64,000 nt of DNA from VMCP01 sp964527775 (GCA_964527775.1 CAZGQS010000009.1:10887-74886); one strand, 5' to 3'; shown: positions 50,998 through 60,846, counted from the stretch's first letter. Numbers and translations: made by a program. The notes: generated by a model not told the origin, from the letters alone.

Positions 50998-52272
50998 TTA
51001 GAAAGACCCTCTTAATTTCAATACTGCTGACACCTTATCTAACGCTACGCAATAAGCAGCTAAACGCATATTTACGCGGTACTTAGAAGATGCATTGTAA
51101 ATATTATCGAAGGCCATTTTCATAGCGCGATCTGCACGTCTATTTACGCGCTCTTCTGTCCAATAATAACCCAAACGGTTTTGAACCCATTCAAAATAAG
51201 AAACGGTAACACCACCAGCGTTTGCCAAAATATCTGGAACCACTAAAATACCTTTATCATCGAGAATTTTATCAGCTTCTGCGGTTGTTGGACCGTTAGC
51301 ACCTTCAACAATTAATTTTGCTTTGATGTTGTGAGCATTTTCAGGAGTAATTTGGTCTTCCATAGCGGCAGGAACAAGAACCGTTACATCCAATTCCAAA
51401 AGTTCACCGTTTGTGATTTTACGCTCGCAAGGAAATCCTTCTAAAGATCTGCTGCTTGAATTAGCTACGTGTGCAATGGCTGCATCAACGTCAATTCCTT
51501 TAGAATCGAAATAACCGCCTGAAATATCAGAAATAGCCACAATTTTAACTCCCATTTGAGAAATCAATTTTGCAGAAATAGAACCTACGTTTCCAAAACC
51601 TTGTACTGCACAATTAGCCTCAGTAGGTTTTAATCCCATTTTGGCTAAGGCACTACGAGTACTAACCATAACGCCACGTCCGGTTGCTTCCACACGTCCC
51701 AAAGAACCACCCAAAACAATGGGTTTTCCTGTAACAACAGCCCAGGCATTTTGTCCTTTGATTTTACTGTATTCGTCAACAATCCAAGCCATTTCTTGTT
51801 GGCCTGTACCCATATCTGGAGCTGGAATATCTTGTTCTGGACCAAAAACGTCTTTCATGGCCACTGTATAGGCACGTGTTAAACGCTCTAATTCTCCTTT
51901 ACTCATGGAACGTGGATCACACTTGATTCCACCTTTTGCACCACCATAAGGAATATTCACAATAGCACACTTCCATGTCATCCAAGCAGCAAGGGCTTTA
52001 ACTTCATCTAGGTTAACATCCATGCTGTAACGAATACCACCTTTAGAGGGACCCAAGTGATCTGAGTGTACCACTCTGTAAGCTTCAAATACTTGAATGT
52101 TACCGTTATCCATTGTAACAGGAATGTTTGCCATTACCACTTTATCGGGCACACGCAAAACATTGGCAAATTGGTGGTCTAAACCCAAAATTCCCACAGC
52201 CGCGTCAAAGCGGCGATTCATGCTTTCTAGCGGATTGTATCGAGGAGATCCGCCGTTCATTGGAGTTGACAT
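50998..52272 (-). CDS. gdhA: Glutamate dehydrogenase
   Basis: This enzyme interconverts glutamate with 2-oxoglutarate and ammonia. The 424-residue protein has GGIRYSMDVNLDEVKALA, the Lys-containing PYGGAKGGIKCDP, DIPAPDMGTG and the Rossmann segment AVQGFGNVGSISAKL. Length and motifs match the catabolic-type GDH family. A -7 box TAAATTTG (52302-52309) lies 29 nt upstream. Confidence 0.95.
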   Translation of the reverse strand: MSTPMNGGSPRYNPLESMNRRFDAAVGILGLDHQFANVLRVPDKVVMANIPVTMDNGNIQVFEAYRVVHSDHLGPSKGGIRYSMDVNLDEVKALAAWMTWKCAIVNIPYGGAKGGIKCDPRSMSKGELERLTRAYTVAMKDVFGPEQDIPAPDMGTGQQEMAWIVDEYSKIKGQNAWAVVTGKPIVLGGSLGRVEATGRGVMVSTRSALAKMGLKPTEANCAVQGFGNVGSISAKLISQMGVKIVAISDISGGYFDSKGIDVDAAIAHVANSSSRSLEGFPCERKITNGELLELDVTVLVPAAMEDQITPENAHNIKAKLIVEGANGPTTAEADKILDDKGILVVPDILANAGGVTVSYFEWVQNRLGYYWTEERVNRRADRAMKMAFDNIYNASSKYRVNMRLAAYCVALDKVSAVLKLRGSF

Positions 52273-52374
52273 ATTAGATGTACTTAAACTGAAATTGCCG
52301 ACAAATTTAGAACAATACCCATGCGGTTGTTCAAGTTTTTTCTGAATCGCCTAAAAAATTGTTCACCTGCACAT

Positions 52375-53700
52375 TCACAGATGCATCACTTTTTTCAGCA
52401 AGCGCAATGTTATCAGGCTGTTAACCTTGAACCTAGTAAGAAAATAATTTGTTAATTGTAATGAATATAAATTCAAAAACAACACCAAAATCAAGGCAAC
52501 ATCTAACCCTATTAACAGCCAAAACGGACTCACTGAAACGCACTCCATTTGGTCGTAAAAAAACAATACACTGACCATCAACATAGATATCCAAGCCATT
52601 GAATGATTGGCCAACAACGTTAAAAATCTATTCCTTGCATGCAATAAATGTCCCAAAGGAGCTGATACTGCCAAAGCCAAAATTCCGGGTGAAATTAATA
52701 CTAAACGATCTTTCATTTCGGAAAAATCACTCCCAAACACCCATGAATAAACATCCTCAGGAACCAGAAAAATCAGAAAAATCAATGTTAGTGTTACCCA
52801 AAAACTCACGGTTGAATACAACATGGCCAATCGATTCTGAAAATTCAAATTATTAGTATTCAAAGCTTTAGAATGCAAAACCATTCCGAATGCATTTCCA
52901 AAGATCCAAACGGTATCTGCAATTAAGAAGGTATTTGACAAAACGCCGATTTCTGACATTTCATATTGGTGGTTGGATGACAAAATGAATAGCGGAGTTT
53001 TATATATAAAGAATAAAACTATATGCCCAAGTTGCGCTGTAACCCCTTGCTTGGAATGTTCCTTAATTGTCAAATCATCTGAATTGAAAGTTGGCCTAAC
53101 CCACGCTCCCATATTCGATAACTTTTTGATGGCAGCAAATCCCCAAATCCAAGCTGCCGATGCCGTGCAAATTAAAAACCAATGGGTTGTATTGAATAGA
53201 CTCCCAAAAAACGTCCCCCGGAAAGTCATGCCAAAAATCATGACAAGAAATAAAACTACAATCAACCCTAATTTCAAAGCTTCAAAGGAGAACTGCCATC
53301 TGTTTCTCAGCGAAATTTGTTGATGAGCCTGAAAATAATTAATGACCATATTTTGCCAGGTAAGTCCTAATCCGATTAACCAAAGGAATAGCCAAATCCA
53401 TGACTGATCGGGCATAACATATTCGGCAATCATTGCGGCAAGAGAGAGAATCATGGAGGAAATCAACAACAATCGTTTCGCTAATTTCTGGAACCCGTAT
53501 TGAGCAAACCAATTAGACATAGCCGATCCGGCAAAAATCTCGTTGATCATCAATACCACCTGAAGATAGAGCAGATACAGGCTCAATTGTCCCCGACCAT
53601 ATGCACCTAAAGTATTTGAAATGATGACTACCGTGATAAATGAAACCACCGCTTTAGACAGTTGCCAGAAATAGGCCTTTATGGGACTGTCTTGGCTCAT
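52375..53700 (-). CDS. Flippase-like polysaccharide biosynthesis membrane protein
   Basis: This 441-residue integral membrane protein has about 12 predicted helices (VVSFITVVIISNTLGAYGRGQLSLYLLYL near the start) and resembles Wzx/MATE-like flippases. It would move a lipid-linked glycan across the inner membrane. Its ATG overlaps the asnB stop (ATGA), so it belongs to the same operon. The assignment rests on topology, the N-terminal GAYGRGQLS motif and context. Confidence 0.72.
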   Translation of the reverse strand: MSQDSPIKAYFWQLSKAVVSFITVVIISNTLGAYGRGQLSLYLLYLQVVLMINEIFAGSAMSNWFAQYGFQKLAKRLLLISSMILSLAAMIAEYVMPDQSWIWLFLWLIGLGLTWQNMVINYFQAHQQISLRNRWQFSFEALKLGLIVVLFLVMIFGMTFRGTFFGSLFNTTHWFLICTASAAWIWGFAAIKKLSNMGAWVRPTFNSDDLTIKEHSKQGVTAQLGHIVLFFIYKTPLFILSSNHQYEMSEIGVLSNTFLIADTVWIFGNAFGMVLHSKALNTNNLNFQNRLAMLYSTVSFWVTLTLIFLIFLVPEDVYSWVFGSDFSEMKDRLVLISPGILALAVSAPLGHLLHARNRFLTLLANHSMAWISMLMVSVLFFYDQMECVSVSPFWLLIGLDVALILVLFLNLYSLQLTNYFLTRFKVNSLITLRLLKKVMHL

Positions 53701-55619
53701 GAACTTTGATTTTCTAGGAACAATCCTAGAGACGATATTTTAAAATACAACGAAAGTTCTTTGGTTGATAATTGTGAAAATTTAGTTGCCATTTTCTCTC
53801 GATTACCTCTATTTATATAGGCATCTAATTTAGATGACAAAAACCAATCTTTCCAATCTGAACCAAACTTTTGCGTGAGTTGAGCCTCAGGCATGGAAAA
53901 CCCTTTCTTGTCTAAACGGGCAAACAAATCATTGGGCAATAAATCTTTGAATGTATTTCGAAGCATTCCCTTAGGCATTCCACCTTCGGAAAGCGCATTG
54001 AGTGAATACTTCCCCAAAAAATATTTTGGCAACAATAAATCGTCTGCAAACGGGTTGCGACTTTCAAGTTGAAAAGCCATTCCATTTCTATCTTCCCAAG
54101 CCAGCATTTGATACAATCTCCCGTAAAATTTAGAATCTTGTAAAGTGCCATAGTAATCACCCAACATTCGCTCTTTAACGTCTTCCACCACGGGGTGTAA
54201 TTCCAAATCATTGCTAAAAATCTGTTCTTTACTGAACCAATTTCCCCAGAGATATTGATCTACTTTGTGTTTGAATTTTTGGGACATTTTCCCGCGCCAC
54301 TTTCTTTTCAAAGCTATTTTAGACGCTTGCGAATATCCAATGGGCCAATGATCTTTAAAATCTTTTAACTCTTGATCTCCATCAATGATGGATTGAATAA
54401 AATAATCTGGATATCCCCCAAAAATCTCATCAGCACCTTGACCATTAAACAATACGGTTACCCCAACTTCCCTTACTTTTCTGCAAAGTGCAAAATGACC
54501 TATGTTGTTCCAAGCTACAGGCGGGCGTTTGGTCAATTGCACCAATTGCTCAAAGTCTGGAGTACCAAGGTCTTCCACTCGTATCTGATGCATTTGTCCG
54601 CCGTGTTTCTTTTGGACTTTTTTCTGCCACTCGGTTTCATCGCCTTGCATGCCATTTGATCCCACCGAAAAAAGGTGCAAAGGGGCATCCATACCCAGCT
54701 GCCATCTGCCAATTCCCAGAATAATGCTGCTGTCAATTCCGCCGCTAACGGCAAAACCCATAGGCACATCACTTCTCAAACGTTTGCGCATGCTTTCGAA
54801 CAAAAGTTCGCGCAAATCACGCACCTCGTTCAATCTTTGGTAGGTAGACGGGTAATACCATTGCCTATCAATGATACTTCTCAGATTGGGTATCCATCTA
54901 ATCCAACAACCAGGTTTCAAGGTTTTCACTTCAGGATACCAATCAACGGCATCAGTCATTGAATACTTAAGATGCAGATAGATTGCTGTGGGATTAATTT
55001 CTTTAGAATCGTTTATTTCTCGGAGCGTTTGTTCTTCGCTGGAGAATGCGAATGTTTCTTTATTGTTTAAATAAAACAGCGGCTTCACGCCGGTTTTATC
55101 TCTCACTAGCGTGTAGGTATTTTCTAAAGAATCATAAATGCAAAAAGCAAAAAAACCATCTAAAAGCTGCAGGCATTTATCTTCCATTTTTGCCCAAAGC
55201 TCTAACAACACTTCCGTATCAGTATCAGTTATAGTGTTGATTTTATACTGTTTCCTGAGCTCTATATAATTGAATATCTCACCGTTGAAGGTAATCCAAT
55301 ATCTACCTGTGGCATCGCACATGGGCTGATGTCCTCTATCTCCAGGAGCAATTATTGAAAGTCTCTGATGCAGTATAAAACCATTAACTTGTTCGGTCAA
55401 TAACTCTGTTGCGGATTTCTCAGGGATGTATTGCAGCATATCTGAATACACTTCCCTACCCCAAAACACGGGTTTCGGGTCTGAATTCCGGAGCATGAGA
55501 AGTAGACCAGCATCATCCTTTCCACGGTGCTTTAACTCATCGGAAAAACGGGTAGCCCATCGTTTCCAATAGGTTGGGTCTCTAACGACCGATGTTGATA
55601 TTCCCGCTATTCCGCACAT
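53697..55619 (-). CDS. asnB: Glutamine-hydrolysing asparagine synthase
   Basis: This is a class-II glutamine amidotransferase with Cys2 nucleophile (MCGIAGIST), an N-terminal NTN domain with QRLSIIAPGDRGHQPM, and an ATP-pyrophosphatase domain with the SGGIDSSIILG PP-loop and FNGQGADEIFGGY. At 640 residues it is normal length. In a glycan locus it may amidate a sugar acid or peptide rather than aspartate. It overlaps the glycosyltransferase by 13 bp. Confidence 0.9.
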   Translation of the reverse strand: MCGIAGISTSVVRDPTYWKRWATRFSDELKHRGKDDAGLLLMLRNSDPKPVFWGREVYSDMLQYIPEKSATELLTEQVNGFILHQRLSIIAPGDRGHQPMCDATGRYWITFNGEIFNYIELRKQYKINTITDTDTEVLLELWAKMEDKCLQLLDGFFAFCIYDSLENTYTLVRDKTGVKPLFYLNNKETFAFSSEEQTLREINDSKEINPTAIYLHLKYSMTDAVDWYPEVKTLKPGCWIRWIPNLRSIIDRQWYYPSTYQRLNEVRDLRELLFESMRKRLRSDVPMGFAVSGGIDSSIILGIGRWQLGMDAPLHLFSVGSNGMQGDETEWQKKVQKKHGGQMHQIRVEDLGTPDFEQLVQLTKRPPVAWNNIGHFALCRKVREVGVTVLFNGQGADEIFGGYPDYFIQSIIDGDQELKDFKDHWPIGYSQASKIALKRKWRGKMSQKFKHKVDQYLWGNWFSKEQIFSNDLELHPVVEDVKERMLGDYYGTLQDSKFYGRLYQMLAWEDRNGMAFQLESRNPFADDLLLPKYFLGKYSLNALSEGGMPKGMLRNTFKDLLPNDLFARLDKKGFSMPEAQLTQKFGSDWKDWFLSSKLDAYINRGNREKMATKFSQLSTKELSLYFKISSLGLFLENQSS

Positions 55620-56788
55620 GAGTAATGATGAATCAATTGCTGTGCAATGCTTTCACTCAAATAGTGAAGTCTTGCATTTTGTTGTATCAGCAATCGATCA
55701 AAGTTTTCGCATTTTTTGCAAAAATCCAACATTGCGGTGGTTATTTTAAGTGTTTTTGCAGAATTATTCTCTTGGGGATTCCAATCTTCCATCAATACAC
55801 CGTTTTCTGCATGAACCATTTCCGAAATACCACCCACGTTTGATGCTATGACGGGGACCCCAAATGCAAGCGCTTCGGATATAACACAAGGGGCATTTTC
55901 CGAATCACTGGCTATCAGCAGAACGCTTGCTTTTTGATAAAATTCAGCCAATTCTGAAGCTGTTACCGCTCCGAAAATATGAATATCATGTTCTGTTAAA
56001 TTCGTCTGTTCCACCATCAACTTCTTTCTATACCCTTCAGGAGCTCCAACCAACGTCAAATGAACATTTGGAATCTGTTTTTTTAACTCTTTAAAGGCTT
56101 CGATGATCAAATGGGTATTCTTTCTGGGTTCAAAATTAGATACATGCAAGAAGTTCAAGGCTTGGAAAGATTGTTGCTTTGCAGGGGCGATTTCAAATGT
56201 TTCAAAAACAGGGTCTAATGCATTGGGAAATAATACGTATTTCTTTCTTTTTCCCAGTGTATGCTCCATAGAATGGTGAAGATTCAGGTTGATGCTTGCA
56301 CAGGTATCGGTTTTGCTCCACACATATTTATAAGACCATTGAAACCACAGGTTGCGTTTTTCGAATCGATCTGGCACCCAATCATTAAAGATTGCCCAAT
56401 GCTCTGTTAGCCACAACTTGTAGTTGAAAAAGGGTTTCCAAAACGCTGCTACAACTCCAATTTTATCAGCAGCGTGAATATGCACCTTGTTGGGTTGCAA
56501 TTCTAAAATTAATTGAAACATTTTCCCCGTCGTGGCAAAATAATAAATTAAGAAATTCAGTAATTTAAGAGGCCTCCCTTTGAACTGAGGGACTGGCACA
56601 AACACACAGTGATACTTGGCAGCCCCATCAACTTTATGAGGTCTTTTTTCACCTATAAAATAAGTAGCAAAGGTCAGTACTGTGAGTTTCTTGATTTGAT
56701 GGGAAACTGCTTGAGCATGCCTATGTATAAAAATGCCGTTGTACGGATTCTCAGAATTAGGGAACCAGCCAGCGACCCAAAGCAGCAT
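55607..56788 (-). CDS. Glycosyltransferase family 4-type protein
   Basis: This 393-residue GT-B glycosyltransferase has an N-terminal acceptor domain beginning LWVAGWFPNSENPYNGIFIHRHA. The C-terminal GT4 domain has LHVSNFEPRKNTHLIIEAFKEL, VHLTLVGAPEG and the E-x7-E motif region SENAPCVISEALAFGVPVIASNVGG. It adds a sugar from a nucleotide donor at the cytoplasmic face. The product is unknown. It starts 15 nt after the AAA ATPase stop. Confidence 0.88.
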   Translation of the reverse strand: MLLWVAGWFPNSENPYNGIFIHRHAQAVSHQIKKLTVLTFATYFIGEKRPHKVDGAAKYHCVFVPVPQFKGRPLKLLNFLIYYFATTGKMFQLILELQPNKVHIHAADKIGVVAAFWKPFFNYKLWLTEHWAIFNDWVPDRFEKRNLWFQWSYKYVWSKTDTCASINLNLHHSMEHTLGKRKKYVLFPNALDPVFETFEIAPAKQQSFQALNFLHVSNFEPRKNTHLIIEAFKELKKQIPNVHLTLVGAPEGYRKKLMVEQTNLTEHDIHIFGAVTASELAEFYQKASVLLIASDSENAPCVISEALAFGVPVIASNVGGISEMVHAENGVLMEDWNPQENNSAKTLKITTAMLDFCKKCENFDRLLIQQNARLHYLSESIAQQLIHHYSCAE

Positions 56789-56803
56789 CAGACAAAGATA
56801 AAG

Positions 56804-58498
56804 TTAAAATCCCATAACTTTTTTGTCGGTTGGATCATCCAAGTTCTCCGTTGAGGCTATCCTCTCTAAAGCACTAAAATATTCAAATTCTGGATAAAGC
56901 AGTCTTTCAATTTCCATTCTTCTTTGGATGTTTGAAATTTGTGCTGGACTGAAATTGAATTTCTTGGCTAATAATGCTGCATGATCTTGATTTATATCAT
57001 CAAAATATCTCATCCAAAGTTGAATTTGAGCATCTGCACTGGGTTTTGAAAATTTAAATTTAAACAGGAATCTACGTTCGAACGCGGGATCAAAAGATTG
57101 AGAAAGATTTGTAGTTGCAAGAAGAATTCCCTCCATTTTTTCCATTTCTTCTAAAAAAATATTTTTCAGCGCATTGTTCATTTGATCAACGCTACTTTTG
57201 GCATCTAGTCTTTTCCCAAATAGTGCATCAGCCTCATTGAATAATAGGATAACGTCTTTTTTGTGATATTTACACACCCTTTTATATTCTAGAAATACAC
57301 GACGTGCATTTTTCTCGCTATTGCCTACCCATTTATCTTGTATATCCGAAATATTAACCTCGAAGATGGGCAGATCATACTCTTTAGCTAATTGATAACA
57401 CCATTCGGTTTTTCCCGTGCCAGGATGTCCATAGAGAAGCGCACAAACCCCAATACTTCTTGACTTTGAAAGTTCTTTGATTTTTGGTAAAACTTCAGGA
57501 CTCAGGGCATATTTCAATGGTTTTAATGTTTGATTCATTGAATCATCAAAAATCAATTCAACGGGTTTAATGTTTTCGGGCAAGATTAAAGGAATATTTA
57601 AATTAGATTTCTTTGAAATAAATTCCTTCGCATGATCATCTAATTCGGGAAGCAATTCCATGATGCCTTTGTGCGTCAATTCAATTTCAATATCTTCATT
57701 CAGTTGATCTCCACCCGATAGTTCCATGAGTCCCATATTAATTGGCTCCCAACTGCCGGTTTTAATGTATCTCTGAATAAACTCTTCGGCTTGAAATCTG
57801 GGCATATCAAGTCTGAAAAAAAATCTATTAACATTGGTATCGTGAGAATGAAAAACCTTATTTGCTAGTACTGCTAGAAATAGTTGTATTTGGAATTCAG
57901 GACCATTACCTTCCTGAAGGTATTCTCTAATGAATTTAACGCATTTTAGATGTTCATTTTTCTCCAAAAACAATTCATCAGCGTCTTTCGATTTAGCTGA
58001 ATGTGATTCCCAATATTCTGACATCATATCATCAAAGTGGTTCCTTTTATTGATAAAATTTGATAAAAAAGGCATCAAACCGAAAGGCGTCAACTCCAGA
58101 ACCTTTTGCCAATCACCAGAATAAACCGCTTCTTCATATTTTTCATTCAACATCAACTCCCTATTTCTATCATGTCTTCCTTTACTTTGAATTACATCAA
58201 ACTTCTTGAGTTGTCCAATTACTTTTCGAATCATGTAATTAGGCATTTTTAATTGATGGTTCAACCTAGTAAATAAGGTCGATTCCGAAATCCCCATTAA
58301 ATCATTGTCGTCATTTATAAACATACAAACAACCACCATTTCCATACCCGTTAATTTAAACTTTTCGGTGAGTTCTTTCAAATCTGGCAACCAATCAAAT
58401 AACTGCTCATTAACAGTTAAATTATCAAAAGTTGGTCTTTGGGTATTGATCTTTTTCAATACACTTTGAATGGATTGTAAAACAACATTTTGTGACAT
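56804..58498 (-). CDS. AAA+ ATPase with N-terminal winged-helix-like region
   Basis: This 564-residue protein has a helical N-terminal part (about 35-115, with MEMVVVCMFINDDNDL and MIRKVIGQLKKFDVIQSKG) that looks like a winged-helix fold. The C-terminal AAA+ module has Walker A GHPGTGKTEW, the second-region VGNSEKNAR, a Walker B-like LLFNEADALFGKR with Asn in place of the usual first Asp, sensor 1 LLATTNL and the Arg finger ERRFLFKF. The client is unknown. It heads the glycan operon. Confidence 0.85.
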   Translation of the reverse strand: MSQNVVLQSIQSVLKKINTQRPTFDNLTVNEQLFDWLPDLKELTEKFKLTGMEMVVVCMFINDDNDLMGISESTLFTRLNHQLKMPNYMIRKVIGQLKKFDVIQSKGRHDRNRELMLNEKYEEAVYSGDWQKVLELTPFGLMPFLSNFINKRNHFDDMMSEYWESHSAKSKDADELFLEKNEHLKCVKFIREYLQEGNGPEFQIQLFLAVLANKVFHSHDTNVNRFFFRLDMPRFQAEEFIQRYIKTGSWEPINMGLMELSGGDQLNEDIEIELTHKGIMELLPELDDHAKEFISKKSNLNIPLILPENIKPVELIFDDSMNQTLKPLKYALSPEVLPKIKELSKSRSIGVCALLYGHPGTGKTEWCYQLAKEYDLPIFEVNISDIQDKWVGNSEKNARRVFLEYKRVCKYHKKDVILLFNEADALFGKRLDAKSSVDQMNNALKNIFLEEMEKMEGILLATTNLSQSFDPAFERRFLFKFKFSKPSADAQIQLWMRYFDDINQDHAALLAKKFNFSPAQISNIQRRMEIERLLYPEFEYFSALERIASTENLDDPTDKKVMGF

Positions 58499-58671
58499 AT
58501 AATTTAGTTAAATTGATTAATTGTTAACTTTCTTACCAAAGAAAAGTTTAATAAGTTAGCAATAACCAATAAAAGTTGCAAAGCCAAAAAGAGTAATTTT
58601 ATCAACAAAAAAACGAGACAAGCGTTTTTATTGAAGATTTGCGAGATGGAAAAGATGAAATATATTTCCAC

Positions 58672-58704
58672 AAAAAAAGAGGACTAAAAAGTCCTCTTTT
58701 TTTT
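58672..58704. terminator. Bidirectional Rho-independent terminator of tRNA-His
   Basis: An 8-bp stem (AGAGGACT/AGTCCTCT, 58678-58685 and 58690-58697) with loop AAAA is flanked by A-run and T-run. It is immediately downstream of tRNA-His. Confidence 0.9.
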
Positions 58705-58707
58705 AAG

Positions 58708-58782
58708 GGCGACCGACCGGGATCGAACCGGCTACCTCCAGATCCACAAACTGGCGCTCTAACCAGATGAGCTACGACCGCC
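58708..58782 (-). tRNA. trnH: tRNA-His (GTG anticodon)
   Basis: The minus strand folds into a full cloverleaf: acceptor stem pairs GCGGTCG with CGGTCGC, the anticodon loop is TTGTGGA (anticodon GTG), and the T-loop is TTCGATC. The extra 5' G (position -1) pairs with C73, the identity element of histidine tRNA, and is encoded here. The CCA end is not encoded. Confidence 0.96.
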
Positions 58783-58893
58783 GTATTAATCAGTAGATGA
58801 ACAACAACGAATTGGTGTTCTTTAACGAGGTGCAAAAATAAACATTTTCTGATAATTTACCTTGATTTTTACAATCAAAATAAAAAAAACTGT

Positions 58894-59577
58894 TTATTGA
58901 GGTGTAGAAGTGATGTATTTCAACAATTCAGATCTCACTTCAGGGTCATTGAATCTTCCGTGAAAGCTTGAAGTCACCGTTGAAGATGAAGTATCTTTGA
59001 TGCCTCTACTAGCCACACACAGGTGTTTAGCATCCATGATCACGGCCACATCTTGAGTCTGTAAAACTTCTTTCAATTCTTCTGCAATTTGAATGGTCAA
59101 ACGCTCTTGAACCTGCGGACGTTTTGAATAGTAATCTACAATTCTATTGAGTTTGGAAAGACCAATTACATTTCCGTTAGAGAAATAGGCCAAATGCGCT
59201 CTCCCAAAGATGGGCACAAAGTGGTGTTCACAAGTACTGTAAAAGGTAATGTCCTTCTCAACCAACATCTCGGTGTAGTCATAAGAATTCTCAAACAACG
59301 TAGGTTGAGGTTTATTCTTGGGATCCAACCCTTTAAAATGCTCGTTGATGTACATTTTCGCCACTCTCATGGGTGTTCCTTTCAAACTATCGTCAGTGAG
59401 GTCTAACCCCAATACATGCATGATTTCTTTGAAATGCTTGGCAATTAATTCAATTTTTAATTGATCATCCATTTCGAAAGCACCTTCTCTCATGGGAGTT
59501 TCTTTAGAACTACCCACGTGTGAGTCACCCATTTCATCCCATTGAGAAAGGATCTTGTTTATATTGTCTTTATCCAT
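58894..59577 (-). CDS. folE: GTP cyclohydrolase I
   Basis: FolE converts GTP to 7,8-dihydroneopterin triphosphate. The 227-residue protein shows GTPMRVAKMYI, the metal-binding FYSTCEHHFVPIFGRAHLAY and the C-terminal KHLCVASRGIKD with the other metal Cys. Its ATG overlaps the queD stop by 8 bp. The pairing with queD supplies the pterin intermediate for queuosine or tetrahydropterin synthesis. Confidence 0.96.
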   Translation of the reverse strand: MDKDNINKILSQWDEMGDSHVGSSKETPMREGAFEMDDQLKIELIAKHFKEIMHVLGLDLTDDSLKGTPMRVAKMYINEHFKGLDPKNKPQPTLFENSYDYTEMLVEKDITFYSTCEHHFVPIFGRAHLAYFSNGNVIGLSKLNRIVDYYSKRPQVQERLTIQIAEELKEVLQTQDVAVIMDAKHLCVASRGIKDTSSSTVTSSFHGRFNDPEVRSELLKYITSTPQ

Positions 59578-59983
59578 TGAATTCTACAAAATTTCTGGGT
59601 GTTTCATACAATCTCACACTGAGATTAAATTCCTCTCCCAAACGGTTTCTTAATTTTTTCCAAATCACCCAGACGATGTTTTCTGCCGTAGGATTTAACT
59701 CCTTAAACTCGGGTACATCAAGATTTAGATTCTTGTGATCAAAAGCTTCAATCACTTCCTCGTCAATAAAATCTTTAAGCACCTTCATGTCAATCAAATA
59801 ACCCGTCACTTCATCTACCTCGCCTTCCACTCTCACTTGCAAATCATAATTATGCCCATGATAATTAGAATTATTGCAAAGCCCGAAGAACTTCTTGTTT
59901 TGCTCTTCTGTCCACTGGGGGACATTCAAGCGATGTGCGGCGTTGAAATGCGCGGTTCGATATACAGCTACTCGTCTTCCCAA
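59570..59983 (-). CDS. queD: 6-carboxytetrahydropterin synthase (6-pyruvoyl-tetrahydropterin synthase family)
   Basis: This 137-residue enzyme acts after FolE in queuosine (or tetrahydropterin) synthesis. The zinc site HxH appears in NSNYHGHNYDLQVRV with a further His in AHFNAAHRL, and the catalytic Cys in FFGLCNN. The first in-frame start is TTG at 59983 (MGRRVAVYRTAHFNAA); no ATG is available further upstream, so I accept TTG. It overlaps folE by 8 bp. Upstream lies the heptamer array at 60029. Confidence 0.9.
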   Translation of the reverse strand: MGRRVAVYRTAHFNAAHRLNVPQWTEEQNKKFFGLCNNSNYHGHNYDLQVRVEGEVDEVTGYLIDMKVLKDFIDEEVIEAFDHKNLNLDVPEFKELNPTAENIVWVIWKKLRNRLGEEFNLSVRLYETPRNFVEFNG

Positions 59984-60028
59984 AGTGATTTTAAATAAGT
60001 AACAAGCCTGAATGGAAAAGGTTTTAAT

Positions 60029-60177
60029 ATCAGCTATCGGTGATCGGTTATCGGTGATCGGTTGTCGGTTGTCGGTTGTCGGCTGAACTCTGGCCGCTGA
60101 CGGCTGACCGCTGACCGCTGACGGCTGACCGCTGACGGCTGATTACCGATCACCGATCACCGATTACTGATTACCGA
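60029..60177. repeat. Heptamer array (ATCGGTG/GCTGACC/ACCGATC units)
   Basis: About 20 units of 7 bp occupy the intergenic space. The left part is GTGATCGG-type and the right part its complement ACCGATCACC, with GCTGACC/GCTGACG units between, so the whole can fold back on itself. It abuts and partly forms the transaldolase stop codon. Confidence 0.85.
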
Positions 60178-60834
60178 CTATCCATTTGCTTTCGCGTGAT
60201 CTGCCAAGAATTGAGCCAATCCGATGTCAGTTAAGGGGTGCTTCAACATGCCAAGGATCGCGCTTAACGGACAAGTTACCACATCTGCACCGAATTGAGC
60301 ACTCTTAACAATATGTAAAGGATTTCTGATGCTAGCGGCTAAAATTTGGGTTTCATATCCTTGAACGGCATAGATTTCAGCAATTTGCTTGATGAGCTCC
60401 ATTCCATCCCAGTTCATATCGTCAATTCGACCAATAAATGGCGAAAGGTACGTTGCGCCTGCTTTTGCTGCTAAAATGGCTTGTCCAGCTGAGAAAACCA
60501 AGGTACAATTGGTACGGATACCACGATCAGAAAAATAGCGGATGGCTTTGATTCCATCTTTAATCATAGGAACCTTAACCACAATATTTTCATGGATAGC
60601 GGCTAATTTTTCGCCTTCGGCAACCATTCCTTCAAAATTTGTTGAAATAACCTCGGCACTTACATCGCCATCTACGATTTCACAGATGTCTTTGTAGTGT
60701 TTCATCACGGCTTCTTCGCCTGTGATTCCCTCTTTAGCCATGAGAGATGGGTTGGTTGTAACTCCGTCTAGAATACCCAAATCATTGGCTTCGCGGATTT
60801 GTTCAAGATTTGCAGTGTCGATGAAAAATTTCAT
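60178..60834 (-). CDS. Transaldolase/fructose-6-phosphate aldolase
   Basis: This 218-residue protein is of the short transaldolase (TalC/Fsa) type. It starts MKFFIDTANLEQIREAN, with the Schiff-base Lys in NIVVKVPM and RTNCTLVFSAGQAILAAKAG, SPFIGRIDD. The short length distinguishes it from the 300-residue TalA/B type. It acts on fructose 6-phosphate in the pentose phosphate pathway or as an aldolase. Its stop lies at the edge of the heptamer array and may be repeat-derived. Confidence 0.92.
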   Translation of the reverse strand: MKFFIDTANLEQIREANDLGILDGVTTNPSLMAKEGITGEEAVMKHYKDICEIVDGDVSAEVISTNFEGMVAEGEKLAAIHENIVVKVPMIKDGIKAIRYFSDRGIRTNCTLVFSAGQAILAAKAGATYLSPFIGRIDDMNWDGMELIKQIAEIYAVQGYETQILAASIRNPLHIVKSAQFGADVVTCPLSAILGMLKHPLTDIGLAQFLADHAKANG

Positions 60835-60838
60835 GCCG

Positions 60839-60846
60839 CAAATTTA
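60839..60846 (-). promoter_or_regulatory. -7 box TAAATTTG of the transaldolase
   Basis: TAAATTTG on the minus strand lies exactly 4 nt before the transaldolase ATG. Confidence 0.5.

Noticed and set aside
58602..58835. 77-residue minus-strand frame
   Set aside because: It runs through the tRNA-His gene and its terminator; the codons read the tRNA sequence.
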